From Jacaranda mimosifolia (taxonomy: Eukaryota; Streptophyta; Magnoliopsida; Lamiales; Bignoniaceae): a stretch of 64,000 nt of DNA. Under the pieces are notes generated by a model that saw nothing but the letters and a program-made list of their open reading frames with translations, was not told where the DNA came from and searched no databases. The position numbers were made by a program, and so were the translations under genes. The number at the start of each line of letters is the position of its first letter. Position 1 is the first letter of the stretch. This document shows, in pieces, positions 12,191 through 23,809 of this stretch. The stretch spans positions 31,166,690 to 31,230,689 of the forward strand of contig CM032118.1 of NCBI GenBank assembly GCA_018894105.1, given 5' to 3'.

Positions 12191-13483
12191 AGACACACAG
12201 TTATTTTGCTTTCATTGAGTTTTCTTTTTAGGCTTTAGTTTAATGTCTTATTAAGAAGATAGAAAGTTAAAAACATCAAAATTATTACCTTTAGTCTCTA
12301 AATAAATATCTAATATAATTTTCATAAATAAAATTTTAAATCTCGCATCATACGTTTTAGTTTCAAAATTATTACTCTTCCAAGTAAATATATAGTTCCA
12401 ATATCTTTTGTTTCCTTGTCTTTTCTTTACAGTTTATATATATGAAGAAATATCATTAAAAAATTTAAAATCTAGATTGTAAATAATAGTACCTAAATTA
12501 ATCAAATAAAATATACCATACAAAATTGAAAGGAAAAGTATAATTTTATATATAAAAATATAATTATAAAAAATATACAAGAAAAATTAAATAGACTTAA
12601 TTCAATATTTATCAATATAATATTTATGAACTAATTCAAAAATATAAAAATTGAAGTACCACAATCACACGGGATTTGAAAATTTAATATTAAGATGTAT
12701 CTCATCCACTACCTTCAAATATTATAAATATTTATTTAATTAAATTTATGAGTCATGCTCTGATACAACAAGGTCATAATATATTTTATCATCTTATTTT
12801 TAAATAAATTGCTAATGATAAAAAGCATTTATTTGAAATTTAACTAAATTTTATTAAGAAAAGCTCAAAATAAAAAGTTCTATTCAATTAATTGATTAAG
12901 TCTCTTAAATCTTTTTCAGTTCTTTTATCAAATTTTCATTTGATTATTAATTGTCCACATTAATATCAATTTATAGACATAAATTTTTTAAATAAAAAAA
13001 TTTAATTATACTTGTTATAATATTTCTTAACCAAAAAATAATTTTAATATTATTTAAAAACCAATAAATATTTATTTAATATTTTTGGACAATTAATATA
13101 ATTATATTATTAGTAATTTATTAAATTTATTAGATTTTTGAAGATATCATGCTATAATTATTTTTTAAAATGTTAAATATTTGTGATATATAAATGAAAA
13201 AAAAAAATCAAAATTACAGCGAAAACTATAATTTTTTTTTGGTGATGCATTTGACTTTAGTTAACTACTTCGCTAATACATAGTTTAAAATTATTTGACA
13301 TTACTTCTTAAACAGGATAATAATTTTTTTTTATTCTTCAACAAAATTAGATGAAATTATAAGTTTTTATAAATTATCAATGGAAATATAATTTTTATTA
13401 ATTTTTCAAATTTTAATATCTTAAACGAAAATTGATACTACTAAAAATGGACTAGAAAGATAATTTGGTAAATTGATAAAAAA
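12191..13483. other. AT-rich spacer
   Basis: About 1.3 kb of very AT-rich DNA with many short A and T runs. No gene or recognisable element was seen. Confidence 0.6.
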
Positions 13484-13771
13484 TGACGTTAACCCCAAAG
13501 TTAATTAACTAAGTAAAAGAGTTAGAGAGTTCAAAAGACAAGTTAAGTCATAAAGTGGGGCAAAAAAGCCCAAATGAATTTAAGCCTATTGAGACTAAAA
13601 ATTACAAATACCGAATCCCAAAGAAAATTAGGGCAGAAGAAATCATTAAAAAACTCTCAGAGTTGAAGAACTTTCAAGAAAAAAGGATTTCTTTGCACAT
13701 GTTCCAAAGAAAATAAACCAACACGCTGCTGTTTTTCAAAAAAGATCCTACTCCATTTCTAAGCAACATCA
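13484..13771 (+). repeat. 5' LTR of the small LTR element
   Basis: 288 bp, matching 14421-14722 by eye over most of its length, ending in CATCA directly before the primer-binding-like site. Confidence 0.72.
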
Positions 13772-14420
13772 TTTTGGCATTGTATGTGGGAATCTCAAAG
13801 GAAGAAGAAGGAACGTGAGGATATAGACGAGATCGAGAGCTTGTTAACTTAACAATCAAGTGGCCCTAGTATCGGAGAATGTGGAGAGTCACCGACGAGA
13901 ATTACCCGCCTAGTCCATCGGAGCCTATTTTTAACATGCAACGTGTACTTGAGGAGGCGCTCACAGCAAGCCCCTTCTCTTGGAAAACCTGTTCTACCTA
14001 TCACTCAAGAGGTGTTGAGAACACTATTATAGAACACTGTTGCATAAGTCGTAGCCAAAGTAATCAGCCAATATGCTGAAGAGCACCGTCCTCAAGAACA
14101 GCAACACTCTTCTCACAAGAATCGAGAGGCTTCCTCTATAGAGAGATCTGAAAAGAAGAACTGATTCTGGATGCAATGTTGCTCCCCCTCATCTACCTCA
14201 CTAAGGAGATACCCACTCTTTACTCTTGACGGATCAAACGCAACACTCACTAGCACATACGGAGAGTTCAAACGCATTCCTTAACGCCACAACCATCTAG
14301 AGGAGTAAAAAGCCAGTATCACCCATTGGCCATTTCTCTCCTAAGACTTGGCCCATTTTCTTCGGCGATCCTAGTAGAAGCACTTTCTCATGGAGTGAAG
14401 ATAGCTCAACTACCTGAGTT

Positions 14421-14722
14421 TGATGTTACCATGGACCTCCAAGGCCCTACTAATTAACTAAATAAAGGGGCTTAAGGGCCAGAAAGACAAGCTAAACTCA
14501 TAAAGAATGGGAGAAAAATCTTAATGGGCCTAAGCTTATCGAAACTAAAAACTATAAATACCGAATCCTAGAGAAAACTAGGACAATAGAAATCATTCGC
14601 AAAAAATCTCGAAGTAGGAGAATTTTTCAAAAGGAATATTCTCTATACATGCATTTCAGAGAAAACGAACCGATACACTGCTGTTTTTCGGAAAGGACCC
14701 ACTCCATTTCCCTGTAGCATCA
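14421..14722 (+). repeat. 3' LTR of the small LTR element
   Basis: 302 bp, the second copy of the repeat. It differs from the first by scattered substitutions and small indels near the start, which implies an old insertion. Confidence 0.72.
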
Positions 14723-15003
14723 GAAATATAAAATTTTATAATTTGTAAATGAAAATGCAAATTTATTAAATTTGAAAACAAAAAATTTTAATTTTTTTAA
14801 TTAATACAATTTTAACATTTATATCTATATGTATATATAGGAGCGAAGTGAAGTGAAGTGAGATAGTGAGAAATGAATGAGTGAAGTAGCAGGTACTGAG
14901 AAAAGTAGGGAGTAAGTATGACTTTTACCCGATGTTTGGATTTAAGATTTTAATGTGAAAATGTGAAGATTTTTTTTTAATACTTTAAATGATGTAACTT
15001 TAT

Positions 15004-15158
15004 ATCCGTTTGGTTTTATTTCCAGAGCCATTTTCAGTTTTCAGCAATTTCCAAAAATTGGAAAGGTAATTATAGTTTTGAAATGAAAATGAAAATGTGT
15101 TTGGATGATTTGTTGGAAAATAATGATTAAAATATGTATAGAATTGAAAAGATGGTTG

Positions 15159-15192
<34 letters not shown>

Positions 15193-15437
15193 GTTTAAGA
15201 AGCTTTATTTTAAAAAATATATATTTTATTAATTTTAAAATGATAATAGATACTTTATATCGAATTAAATTTGAATTTGATTGATGTGATAATAGAATGA
15301 TATGGTAGATTTAGAAAGAGTTTGAGAATGAAAATAAGAATAGTTTGAATGAAAATAAGAAAAAAATAATAATTTATAATTTTTATTTTCGGATGAAAAT
15401 GAAAATAAGTGATAGAAATAACCAAACACCCAGTAAA
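15004..15437. repeat. Possible MITE just upstream of the WRKY gene
   Basis: The left side has CGTTTGGTTTTATTTC near 15008. The right side has GAAATAACCAAACACCCAG near 15416, which is its approximate inverted match. Between them is AT-rich DNA with a (TA)n run at about 15162-15188. No clean target duplication was found, so the limits are approximate. Confidence 0.3.
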
Positions 15438-15438
15438 C

Positions 15439-15702
15439 AGTCAAGTCACATATTCCATCGTCACATACTAGTGCTGCTTGTTTAAAATGCTATAAAAAAA
15501 TTATAATAAAAGAAAAAAATTTCAAAGCTGATCCCCAGTAATAATACAATTTCCAATTCGAGGCACTGTGTCATATTAAAGGCAGGATTTTTGTTAAATC
15601 TGGGAATCACAGTCCATTTGCGTTTTATAACGGGGCCAATAATTAAAACTGGATAAGGACCAGGTAGCCAATGACAACCCAGATCCGAACCCATAAAGTC
15701 AA
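15439..15702 (-). promoter_or_regulatory. Two W-box motifs upstream of the WRKY gene
   Basis: TTGACT is read on the - strand at 15439-15444 and at 15697-15702, about 150-415 bp before the start codon. TTGAC(C/T) is the known WRKY binding site, so auto- or cross-regulation is possible. Two hits in a few hundred bases can occur by chance. Confidence 0.35.
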
Positions 15703-15854
15703 CACCGTAGAACTTGAACCGTCCTTTCCCTCTGACAATACCATTCTTAATTACCATCCTACCCCCTCCCCCTTTCCCCCATTTCAGCAGTTAATGAAAT
15801 CAATTCACACATACCCCTCCTTCCCTTTCTCTCTTTGCTCATAATTTCCCGTCA

Positions 15855-18800
15855 ATGGAAGACTCCAATTCGCTGCCTCACTCTTCTTATTCACAGTCTC
15901 AATACCATCCCTCCGATAATGCCACCACTCGCGTGACTTCGGCCGCAGATCACGTCACTGATGGCGGCGGCGGATCGAGCAACGGAGCTAAGTACCGCCT
16001 CATGTCTCCCGCGAAGCTCCCGATCTCTAGGTCAACTTGTATTACTATTCCTCCTGGACTCAGCCCCACGTCGTTTCTCGAGTCACCCGTTCTTCTCTCT
16101 AACATCAAGGTCGCATTTCCTTTTTTCTTGTAATTGAGACTACTTTTCTTTGTTTTTGTTTTTTTCTCTTCTTTTTACTTGTTTAATGATTAATGGGATT
16201 TTTGCACTGGTGCCATTTGCTTCAGTAGCTGGACAGATTCAGATTCGGATCCGATACTAAGTTTGTTAAGGCATGGTTTTGGTTGCTGAATAAGGCTACT
16301 AAAGTTTCAAAAATTAAATAAAATTGACACAAATCCTTTATGCTAATTAAGTCATTAATCTCTGTATCTCAAAGTCTTACTGAGTAAGATGCCCAGCTTT
16401 GTCTTTCTAGGTTTTGTGAAATATGAATGTTTAGTATCAGTGAGCAGACTCGGTGTTACGCTGACGTGACGTCGGAATGCTTTGGTGTGGGAATTTCTCG
16501 AATTTATTGATACTATGAGTGGCTTTCATAATTGATTTGATGTTTGGTTCTTTTCATCGTATTGCTGTTGTTGAATTATTTTTCTTTTCTCATTAAGTGC
16601 TCATTTGGAGCATATTAAATGTGCAGTGAATAATATATGTGTCGCTTTGTGTGTGTTTTGGGACCATTGGATTCTGATGCTTGCATTAGAGTGTATTATA
16701 TTGGTTTCTAGGTAGAATTATTTTGGGCACCCTTAGACCTTTTGTGGAGACGTGGTTGCATGAATCTTGTCAGGTAATGGGGACTGAGATTGGAAAGAGA
16801 TAGGAATAGGGTGGAATAACCCATAGATGAAAGAACATGAAACCATTCTGTTCAACGGAATCCTGGCTATTCACATTCTGTATTATCAAATGGAGCTGTG
16901 TGTGTAGAGAAGCAGTATATAGATGAATGAAGTTTTTTTCCATAATCAAATGAGTGTAGGAATTTAGAAGAAAGATATTAGGGTTTCACTGTTGTTTTTT
17001 CACAAGATGAATCTTCCTTTACTTGTTTGTGTTCGGCATTTTTCTTTTGTGTTGTTCCTGGAGAAAATATTTCCACTTAAATATTTGACCATCGTGAGTG
17101 AAGCATCAAATGATTCTCGGCATCCATCATGTTGAAGTGAATATGGATATTTTACTTTTCTTTTGAACTTCGAAATATAATGACCTTTGAGGTTTCATGA
17201 CATCAAACTTAGTTTTGTTTTCTCTTTAAAGGAAAGGAGAAAAAGTCAAGTTCTATTTTTCATTCAGACAGAGATAGGAGAGATAGGGATCCCTGTGAAT
17301 TAGAGTAGAAAATTATTTTATGCTAGTTAGTGCCAGTCAGGAAAATTCATTGCCTCCTTTTTGAGTTGTCTTACTTTGCAGGCAGAGCCTTCTCCAACCA
17401 CTGGTTCCCTCTTCAAACCTCAGTTGATGCAAGGCTCTGGTGAAAATTCAGCACTTTCACTAGAGAAATTTTTTTCCAGTGGCAACACCATTGATGAAAG
17501 AGCATCAGGCAGTTTTGAGTTTAGGTTTCATCCTGGAGTTAGTTCTACATCAGGATTATCATCCGCAGGCCTGTCGGTAATGCCCTAAAACATTTCACTT
17601 GGTTTTAAGATCACTCTTCTCTTTTTCTTGGGTTTCTAAAATAAGATAGGTGAGTCCAAACAACAATAGAATGAGTAGCATAATGATTTTCAAATCATGT
17701 TTCTTAGATTTGGAATTAAGATAAAATTCAACACAAACTTTTTCAGTGAAATAGTGAAGTTAGATCTAAAATATTGTGAGAAAGATGGTATGCAGGTTTT
17801 TGTTCCTTTCTTACCTCATGGTCTTCCGACAGAGACTAGATATCATGCTGACTGCATAATTTGTTATACCCATTCTATAGGTTTGCAAATGACTCCTAAT
17901 CAAGCCGGTGGTATTTTTGTTAGATTTCAGGAACAGATCTTTGATAATTTATTTATTTTGCATCTGTAGTGGTCTATCGCAAACAGTGTTTATTGCTAGT
18001 GAATCAGGTAAAATAAGTTTGTTATGCTTTGCCATTGTCTTGTCCACAAGCATATGAAGAATTGTTTAGTACTATGCTTGTATGGAGATGAAAGGTCTCA
18101 TATTTTGAATCAAGAAATTTATTTAGGAAATTCAGAACTGCCCTTTTAGCCATACCATTTTCTTCAGCTTCAGTTGCAGCAAATGCAAATGTTCATCTGT
18201 TTTTTAGTGAATATTTGGGGTAATATATCTTTGCTAATACCTAATTTCTTTGTGGAAAAGGTTCCTGTGGGGTCGAATCGAAATGGACCAGTCATTCATC
18301 AAGATCAACGCTATTCACAATCTCCTGCACCCTCATCTGTTGCTTCACAATCTGCGGCAGTGGGTATACACGATTCCTCTGTCTGTACGACTACTGATGA
18401 ATTAAATAAGGGTGGACAGTCCAATACTGGCATTCAAGCGTCAGGTTCTGATCATAAGGATAGCATCCCCTCAGTCTCAGCCGAGAGAACATCAGATGAT
18501 GGGTATAACTGGAGAAAATATGGACAGAAACTGGTTAAGGGAAGTGAATTTCCGCGAAGTTATTACAAATGTACATATCCTAACTGTGAGGTGAAAAAGA
18601 TATTTGAACGTTCTCCAAGTGGACATATTACAGAAATTGTGTACAAGGGTTCACATGATCATCCAAAACCTCAAGCTGCGCGCAGGCACAATCCTGGGGC
18701 TCTTTTGTCCATTCCAGAGGATAAATTGGATAAGGATTTATCATTCACTGGTCAAGAGGGTAATTGGCATTACTTTCTCATTGTTTTTCCCTTGAACATT

Positions 18801-21800
18801 TAAAATGCACTACTTTCTGGATTTTCTTAGCCTTATTATATGGGCAGTAAGTGAATTAATATATATGAAATAAGCATTGCTCAAATGGCATCAATGGCTT
18901 TATTAGTTGAACAATCCAAGCTTGAGAATAATCACCAACTTGCTTATTTGAATGCGTCTAGCATGTAAAAGACCACTTAGTTACTCATCAGTGGACAAAT
19001 TACTTACTCTCCTTCTGGCTGCAAACAGAAAAATGTGTACTCTTATTCCCCCCCCACCCCTCCCTCTCCTTGTGTATGCATGTGGTGACAACAGATGCAG
19101 TTCTCACAAATGATCCCTCTCTCTCTTTTCTGAAAGCCTGCTTCCTTGCTCAGTTTCAATTTGTTGTTTCTGGTCTCCAACCGCTTGTGGTCATCTCCAA
19201 CGCTCTGATTTTATACTATTTGATGTGCTAGTGTTTATGACATTTTGCCATGATTAACAGGGAGGGAATGTGGAGGTTAGGCTTTAATAGATATGTATGC
19301 CAATATTAGATATATTGTGGTCGAAATATTTTTGAGATTTCTGTTCTGATTTAATTTGCACAATTTTATATTTTTAAAAGAAAAAACTGCAATTAGGATT
19401 AAATGTTCTTACCGCAAACCTGGGGCTTCTTCTATGTTCTATGGATTTGCTTTCCCTTTACGTTTTGCTCTTGCTTCTTAAATTCAATATCTTTAATTTG
19501 TGCATCTTAAGCTCAGGTGACTAGTGAGCATGTCTGAAGCTCAACTTTGGACACTCAAAGCTTAGCAGCTCAAGTCAGTTTTTTAAGAAATCACTTATTG
19601 TGAACTGTCTATGTCAAGCATACTCATTTTTATTTATTGTTTTGTTGAAGACAAGTTGAACGCCAACAATATGGAGCAAAATGGCTCTCCTGTGTTGTCT
19701 CCTCTGCAAGCAAATGAGGATGGGGTAGAAGGTTCAGGTTCACAATTTCAGGGCATCAATGATGACGTTGAAGAAGATGATCCTTTTCTAAAGCGCAGGT
19801 ATGTGGTTTTAAAAAGATTGCTGAATATGTTTATAATCCTTGTCATGATGTGTATTGCTGAAAAATCTGAGCAGGAAAATGGAGGATGGTATTGATGTTA
19901 CACCGGTTGTTAAGCCAGTTCGCGAACCACGAGTAGTTGTTCAAACAGTGAGTGAGGTGGATATACTGGATGATGGATATCGGTGGCGCAAGTATGGCCA
20001 GAAAGTGGTCCGTGGCAATCCAAATCCTAGGTATGTTATATATTGATTCTTCTGCATGCTTGAAAACTTGAAGTTAAAGATTGCTGTTAATTGGATAAGT
20101 GGAATGGGGCATAGAAAAGCTGGGGGGAAGCAGAAACAATGAAATCAGGGGAAAAAAGATGACTTGCATTAGAGATAGAAATTGGCATGAGGAAAAGTCA
20201 ATTCTAAATGATGAAGACTAATATAAGCAAGGCAAGAGTAAAACAGCAAAAATATCACTGAATTTCATTGGTAGATATTGATTTATGGTTCCTCAATGCA
20301 GCTTATGTGGCCTGCTGAAGTAGGAAATCTGAATACACTGTAATCCACATTAACCCTTGGAAGTGATTGCAAATGTGCTAGCTAATTTGCTTACCCTAAA
20401 TCTCCAGTCATTCACTGAACATATTAATTCTTCCATTAGAGTGTGAGATTGCGTACTGTCAATTAGTGTACTACATATGAAAAAGGTTAAATTCATGAAT
20501 ATACTCAATACGAGGGTTTGACAGTCACATCCTTGTAGCATAATCATCCTAATATTTTCACTGCAACACATTCTTGGTGTTATCCTCTGCAAAATTTAGT
20601 GAAAGGCCAATCAGGACTAACTAACAAAATGTTTCCCCAGCACCACTTTCTATCATAGATGCTACCTCCAGAGAGATTTGTCTTAAGAGTGAAGGTTTCT
20701 TCTTTAATTATTCCATTTCTGTTTCTTGTCCACTTTTATCCTGAAGCATGCAAAGATTTGGATATAATTAGTAATATAAGGAAAGCATGTAACCTATTAT
20801 CAGCATATAAACTCTCTCTACCTAGAACATAAAACTGCTTGTGTTGCTCTCAATCCATGTGCAGAATGCAGATTATGCTTTTTGTTTTTTAATCACATAA
20901 GATAGTTAGCTGGTTCTTCATTCTATTTCAGTGTGTTAACTATTTATTTTCCCTTTTCATGTAGAAAACTAGTACTCAAAAAATTGCTTTTTGCTATCCT
21001 GGTAAAATTAACACTTACCGAAGAAATATACTTCAATCAGATATACACATTTAGTGTTTTGAAAAGCTTGTCAAAAACTGTGTAAGAATTGCATGTTTTT
21101 CTGTCATGAAAACCCAGGCCCAATATTGAGTTTGTCAGGAATTGGTGATCCTTCTTGGTTGCTTAAGTTAGTATAATGTTGCATTAGACACCTTTTGTAT
21201 TATGCTTATGGACATCCTGGTCAATATACATACTTAAGGTGTAATCAGGAGTTGGCTTTCATTATTCGACACACTGCAAACCATTGTTAAACCTCCGTAT
21301 TTTGTTTTTCATTTGTAAACCAGGAGTTATTATAAGTGCACAAATGCTGGATGCCCTGTGAGGAAGCATGTGGAAAGGGCATCACATGACCCCAAAGCTG
21401 TTATAACTACTTACGAGGGCAAGCACAACCACGACGTCCCTACTGCCAGGAACAGCAGTCATGAATTTGCTGGGACTGCATCATATGGTGGAACTTCAAA
21501 GATCAGGCCACAAGACAGTAGTTCAATTAGCCTTGATCTTGGTGTTGGAATTGGTCGTCTAGCTGAGAATAGAACTAATGAACAGGTGCCAACATTGGAT
21601 GCTGAAGCTGCACGAAATCAAGTTGGCCCAAATAATACCAGTATGATGGTCGCTCAAGCTTCACAGATCCCTGCGTGCTATGGCATTGTAAACGGTGGCT
21701 TGAATCTATATGAAAATAGAGAAAGTCGTGTTGAAGGTCATAGCTTTCAGACTCCACCGATAAATCCTTCTAACCAATGTCCGCAAAGCCTTGGAAGAAT

Positions 21801-21816
21801 ACTTATGGGGCCTTAA
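15855..21816 (+). CDS. Group I WRKY transcription factor, six exons
   Basis: This encodes a nuclear DNA-binding regulator that recognises W-boxes. Coding exons are 15855-16109, 17382-17576, 18261-18759, 19651-19798, 19875-20030 and 21324-21816, all with GT-AG introns; phases close to 1746 nt, 581 residues. Two WRKY domains are visible: WRKYGQK at about 234-240 with finger C-X4-C-X22-H-X-H, and WRKYGQK at about 403-409 with C-X4-C-X23-H-X-H, the group I pattern. An intron interrupts the second domain at NPNPR/SYYKC, the conserved position. The N-terminus has a Ser-Pro-rich cluster ([17 protein letters not shown]), the docking and phosphorylation type of region that MAP kinases use in group I WRKYs. 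KRRK at 364-367 may be a nuclear signal. The start of exon 3 is uncertain: an alternative acceptor at 18167/18168 is also in frame. The protein most resembles WRKY20-like members, but orthology was not tested. Confidence 0.95.
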
Positions 21817-21931
21817 AATTGTTGCTGAATATTGTCGAAATATAAAAAATAATTTTTGAATTTGTATTTTTCGGTTGTCAGTAAAGCTAAGGGGTTTATA
21901 TCCTCATGGTAAAATTAGGAATGGGCCCTGA

Positions 21932-21965
<34 letters not shown>

Positions 21966-22925
21966 TTAAGCATCTTTTTTGTTTTCCTGTATGATTGTTA
22001 TATATGCGTTTCGTTTCCCAGATTGCAGCTGTGTCAACTGTTTGTTGTAAATTATATGATCCCCCAACCCACACCCACACACCGTCGTACAAGAAACGGC
22101 GGCGGCGGTGGTGGTGGTGGTGTTCGTTTCTACTACAAGCGCAAAGTTGGCCATATTTCTGGTTTACATATTTCGACAGTCTGTCCCTTGGAGGAATCTA
22201 AATGTTGAAAGTGTTTGAAGAATCTTTCTAGAACTTGGTGGGTGTGGGAAGTTAATAATGTCTGTACTCTCATGTTTGGACAGATAAAATTCCTTGCGCG
22301 GTAGCTTCGTAGGGAAAACTTGAAATTGCATTAATTGTAAGCTATTTGTTTCCTTACCGCATGCTTCGCGAGCATTAATAACGCATTGAATGTTGGGATG
22401 CGAACGTGCGACAATAGGATGCATTTCATTTTCGTCCCCTCACACCCCATAAGAAACTTATTGCGACAACATGTGTACCCTTGCCTGTTTTGAAGCTAAA
22501 AATGGCTAAACATACTACCTTTGTAGAAGCTGCATTTTGGAAAATTGTGGACCCTATTGAATTTGTTGGATTCAATTGATATACGGTCGATAGTCGCGGT
22601 CAATCACAAAATATGAGTAATATAACAAATTAAATTAATTTGATATATACCAAACCAAATTAACTAAATATAAATGTTGAATACATGCAAAAATCTATAA
22701 ATTTTATTTATTTGTGCTCCCCTTGAAAGAGCTAAGCCCGGTCTGTCCCTCTCGTCAGCCAAAAAGGGTGGAGCTTAGATTCGCTGCTGCAGCCAGCATT
22801 GTACTGATACTGAGTGAGGTAATTAAGCGTTGTTGTATGAGTTTTCCTGTTGGTAGGAGAAGAGTTAGGAGCCTCTAAACTCACTCACTCTTTTCTTTGT
22901 TCATTGTTCAGAAATCTTTGAATTA
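21817..22925. other. WRKY 3' flank and spacer
   Basis: This holds the probable 3' UTR, an (AT)n microsatellite at about 21935-21962, and a GGC/GTG-type microsatellite at about 22097-22122. Short frames here arise from those repeats. Beyond about 22210 nothing was recognised. Confidence 0.6.
21935..21962. repeat. (AT)n microsatellite
   Basis: About 14 AT units, roughly 120 bp after the WRKY stop codon, probably within the 3' UTR. Confidence 0.9.
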
Positions 22926-23689
22926 TTGAAAAGAGATGAACGCCATAATTGTGGCAGCAAGATGGGAGATGTAGTAGTAGCTGGAGTGCCCGAAAAATTA
23001 ATGGTGAGGCGAAAAAGCAGCAGTTTTGCAGAAAAGAAGCTCAAGAATGATGAGATCATGAGTGATGATGAAGAGGAAAATCCTTTGATACAAGCGGCCA
23101 GATTCAGAGATTGTTCCATCAGAAACAGGTTTCATGGTAAGAAGATTCTTTTCTACATACTCTCCTGTGAAAAAATTAGCTGAAGCTAGTTGGCTAGCTG
23201 TTTTTTTAGTATATTTATTTGAATATATATGTATATGTATATATTTTTTTGTGTATGCTATATATATGACTGTAGAGCTGGGAATTGGGGAGCCGTCGAG
23301 GAATGTGATTGAGATGATATATTTTGGAACAAGTAGTTGAGGTAAGTGTTGGAGGAAGATAAAGAGAGTTGTGAAGGTGAAGAATTCAGAGGAAAATATA
23401 GCCAAGTTTAAGAAGTAAAGAGAAAGTGTGATGATTGATTGGGTCATATGAGGGTGAGGGTGAGGGCGAGCAGCAGAAGAATAAGAGGCATCATCCAAGA
23501 CGCATGGTGGATGTAAATGAGGTGCTGCTATTCTATGGCACCAGCGGAATTAAGACCAGGAGATCAGCTGTAGCTGGAAATTATATATCTTTAGTTTGCA
23601 GAGGTCCGAGTTGCTGTGTTTGCAGAATAATCAATAATCCAATCTGGTTTCAACACTGGTTACAGCAAGAAATATGGCATTCCACTTAG
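22926..23689 (+). pseudogene. Broken copy of a plant C2H2-like zinc-finger family gene
   Basis: A first exon (22926 or 22962 to 23136) reads into a GT at 23137. Joining it to the acceptor at 23275/23276 keeps the frame and gives LGIGEPSRNVIEMIYFG, then a stop. In the same frame after that stop comes WRKIKRVVKVKNSEENIAKF, then a second stop. After a frameshift, HHPRRMVDVNEVLLFYGTSG and a CCVCRII stretch follow at about 23490-23630. From memory, this order (GEPSRNVVEMIF, KVKNS...FE.YR, HPRC..DGNE.LRFYGT, C.VC.II) is that of a plant family annotated as C2H2-like zinc-finger proteins. Two stops, a frameshift and loss of the C-terminus indicate a pseudogene. The family assignment needs a search. 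Confidence 0.62.
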
Positions 23690-23762
23690 CATCATCAGAT
23701 TTAGCGATGATCAAATTAAATGAGTGAGGATATTCAGGATAAAAATGCTAAGTGGAATGCCA
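23675..23762. repeat. 18-bp perfect inverted repeat with 52-bp loop
   Basis: The left arm at 23675-23692 (TGGCATTCCACTTAGCAT) is the exact reverse complement of the right arm at 23745-23762. It lies at the broken 3' end of the zinc-finger pseudogene. Confidence 0.85.
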
Positions 23763-23809
23763 TGAATTATTTCTCCAACGATAGCTGGTGGAAATGGATG
23801 AACAATTAT

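Larger units (their letters stand above)
13484..14722 (+). mobile_element. Small non-autonomous LTR element with Tat-type primer site
   Basis: Two direct repeats, 13484-13771 and 14421-14722, share long blocks such as CTAATTAACTAA, ATAAATACCGAATCC-like and CTGCTGTTTTTC. Both begin TGA(C/T)GTTA and end in CATCA or GCATCA. Right after the first repeat, at 13772-13791, comes TTTTGGCATTGTATGTGGGA. This resembles the TTTGGCGCCGTCTATGGGAA site of the gypsy element at 62284. The interior of about 650 bp has no recognised gag or pol. Length and structure fit a TRIM-like or heavily deleted gypsy derivative. No convincing target duplication was found. Confidence 0.72.

Noticed and set aside
15482..15757. 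91-codon - strand frame upstream of the WRKY gene
   Set aside because: No recognisable domain, no splice context, and it overlaps the WRKY promoter.
17697..17969. 90-codon frame in WRKY intron 2
   Set aside because: It lies inside the intron and does not resemble WRKY proteins.
21904..22208. Frames with Tyr-Ile or Gly/Trp repeats
   Set aside because: Products of AT and GGC/GTG microsatellites in the 3' flank.
23134..23498. Frames of 68 and 166 codons
   Set aside because: They overlap the pseudogene intron and its antisense; low-complexity and without domains.
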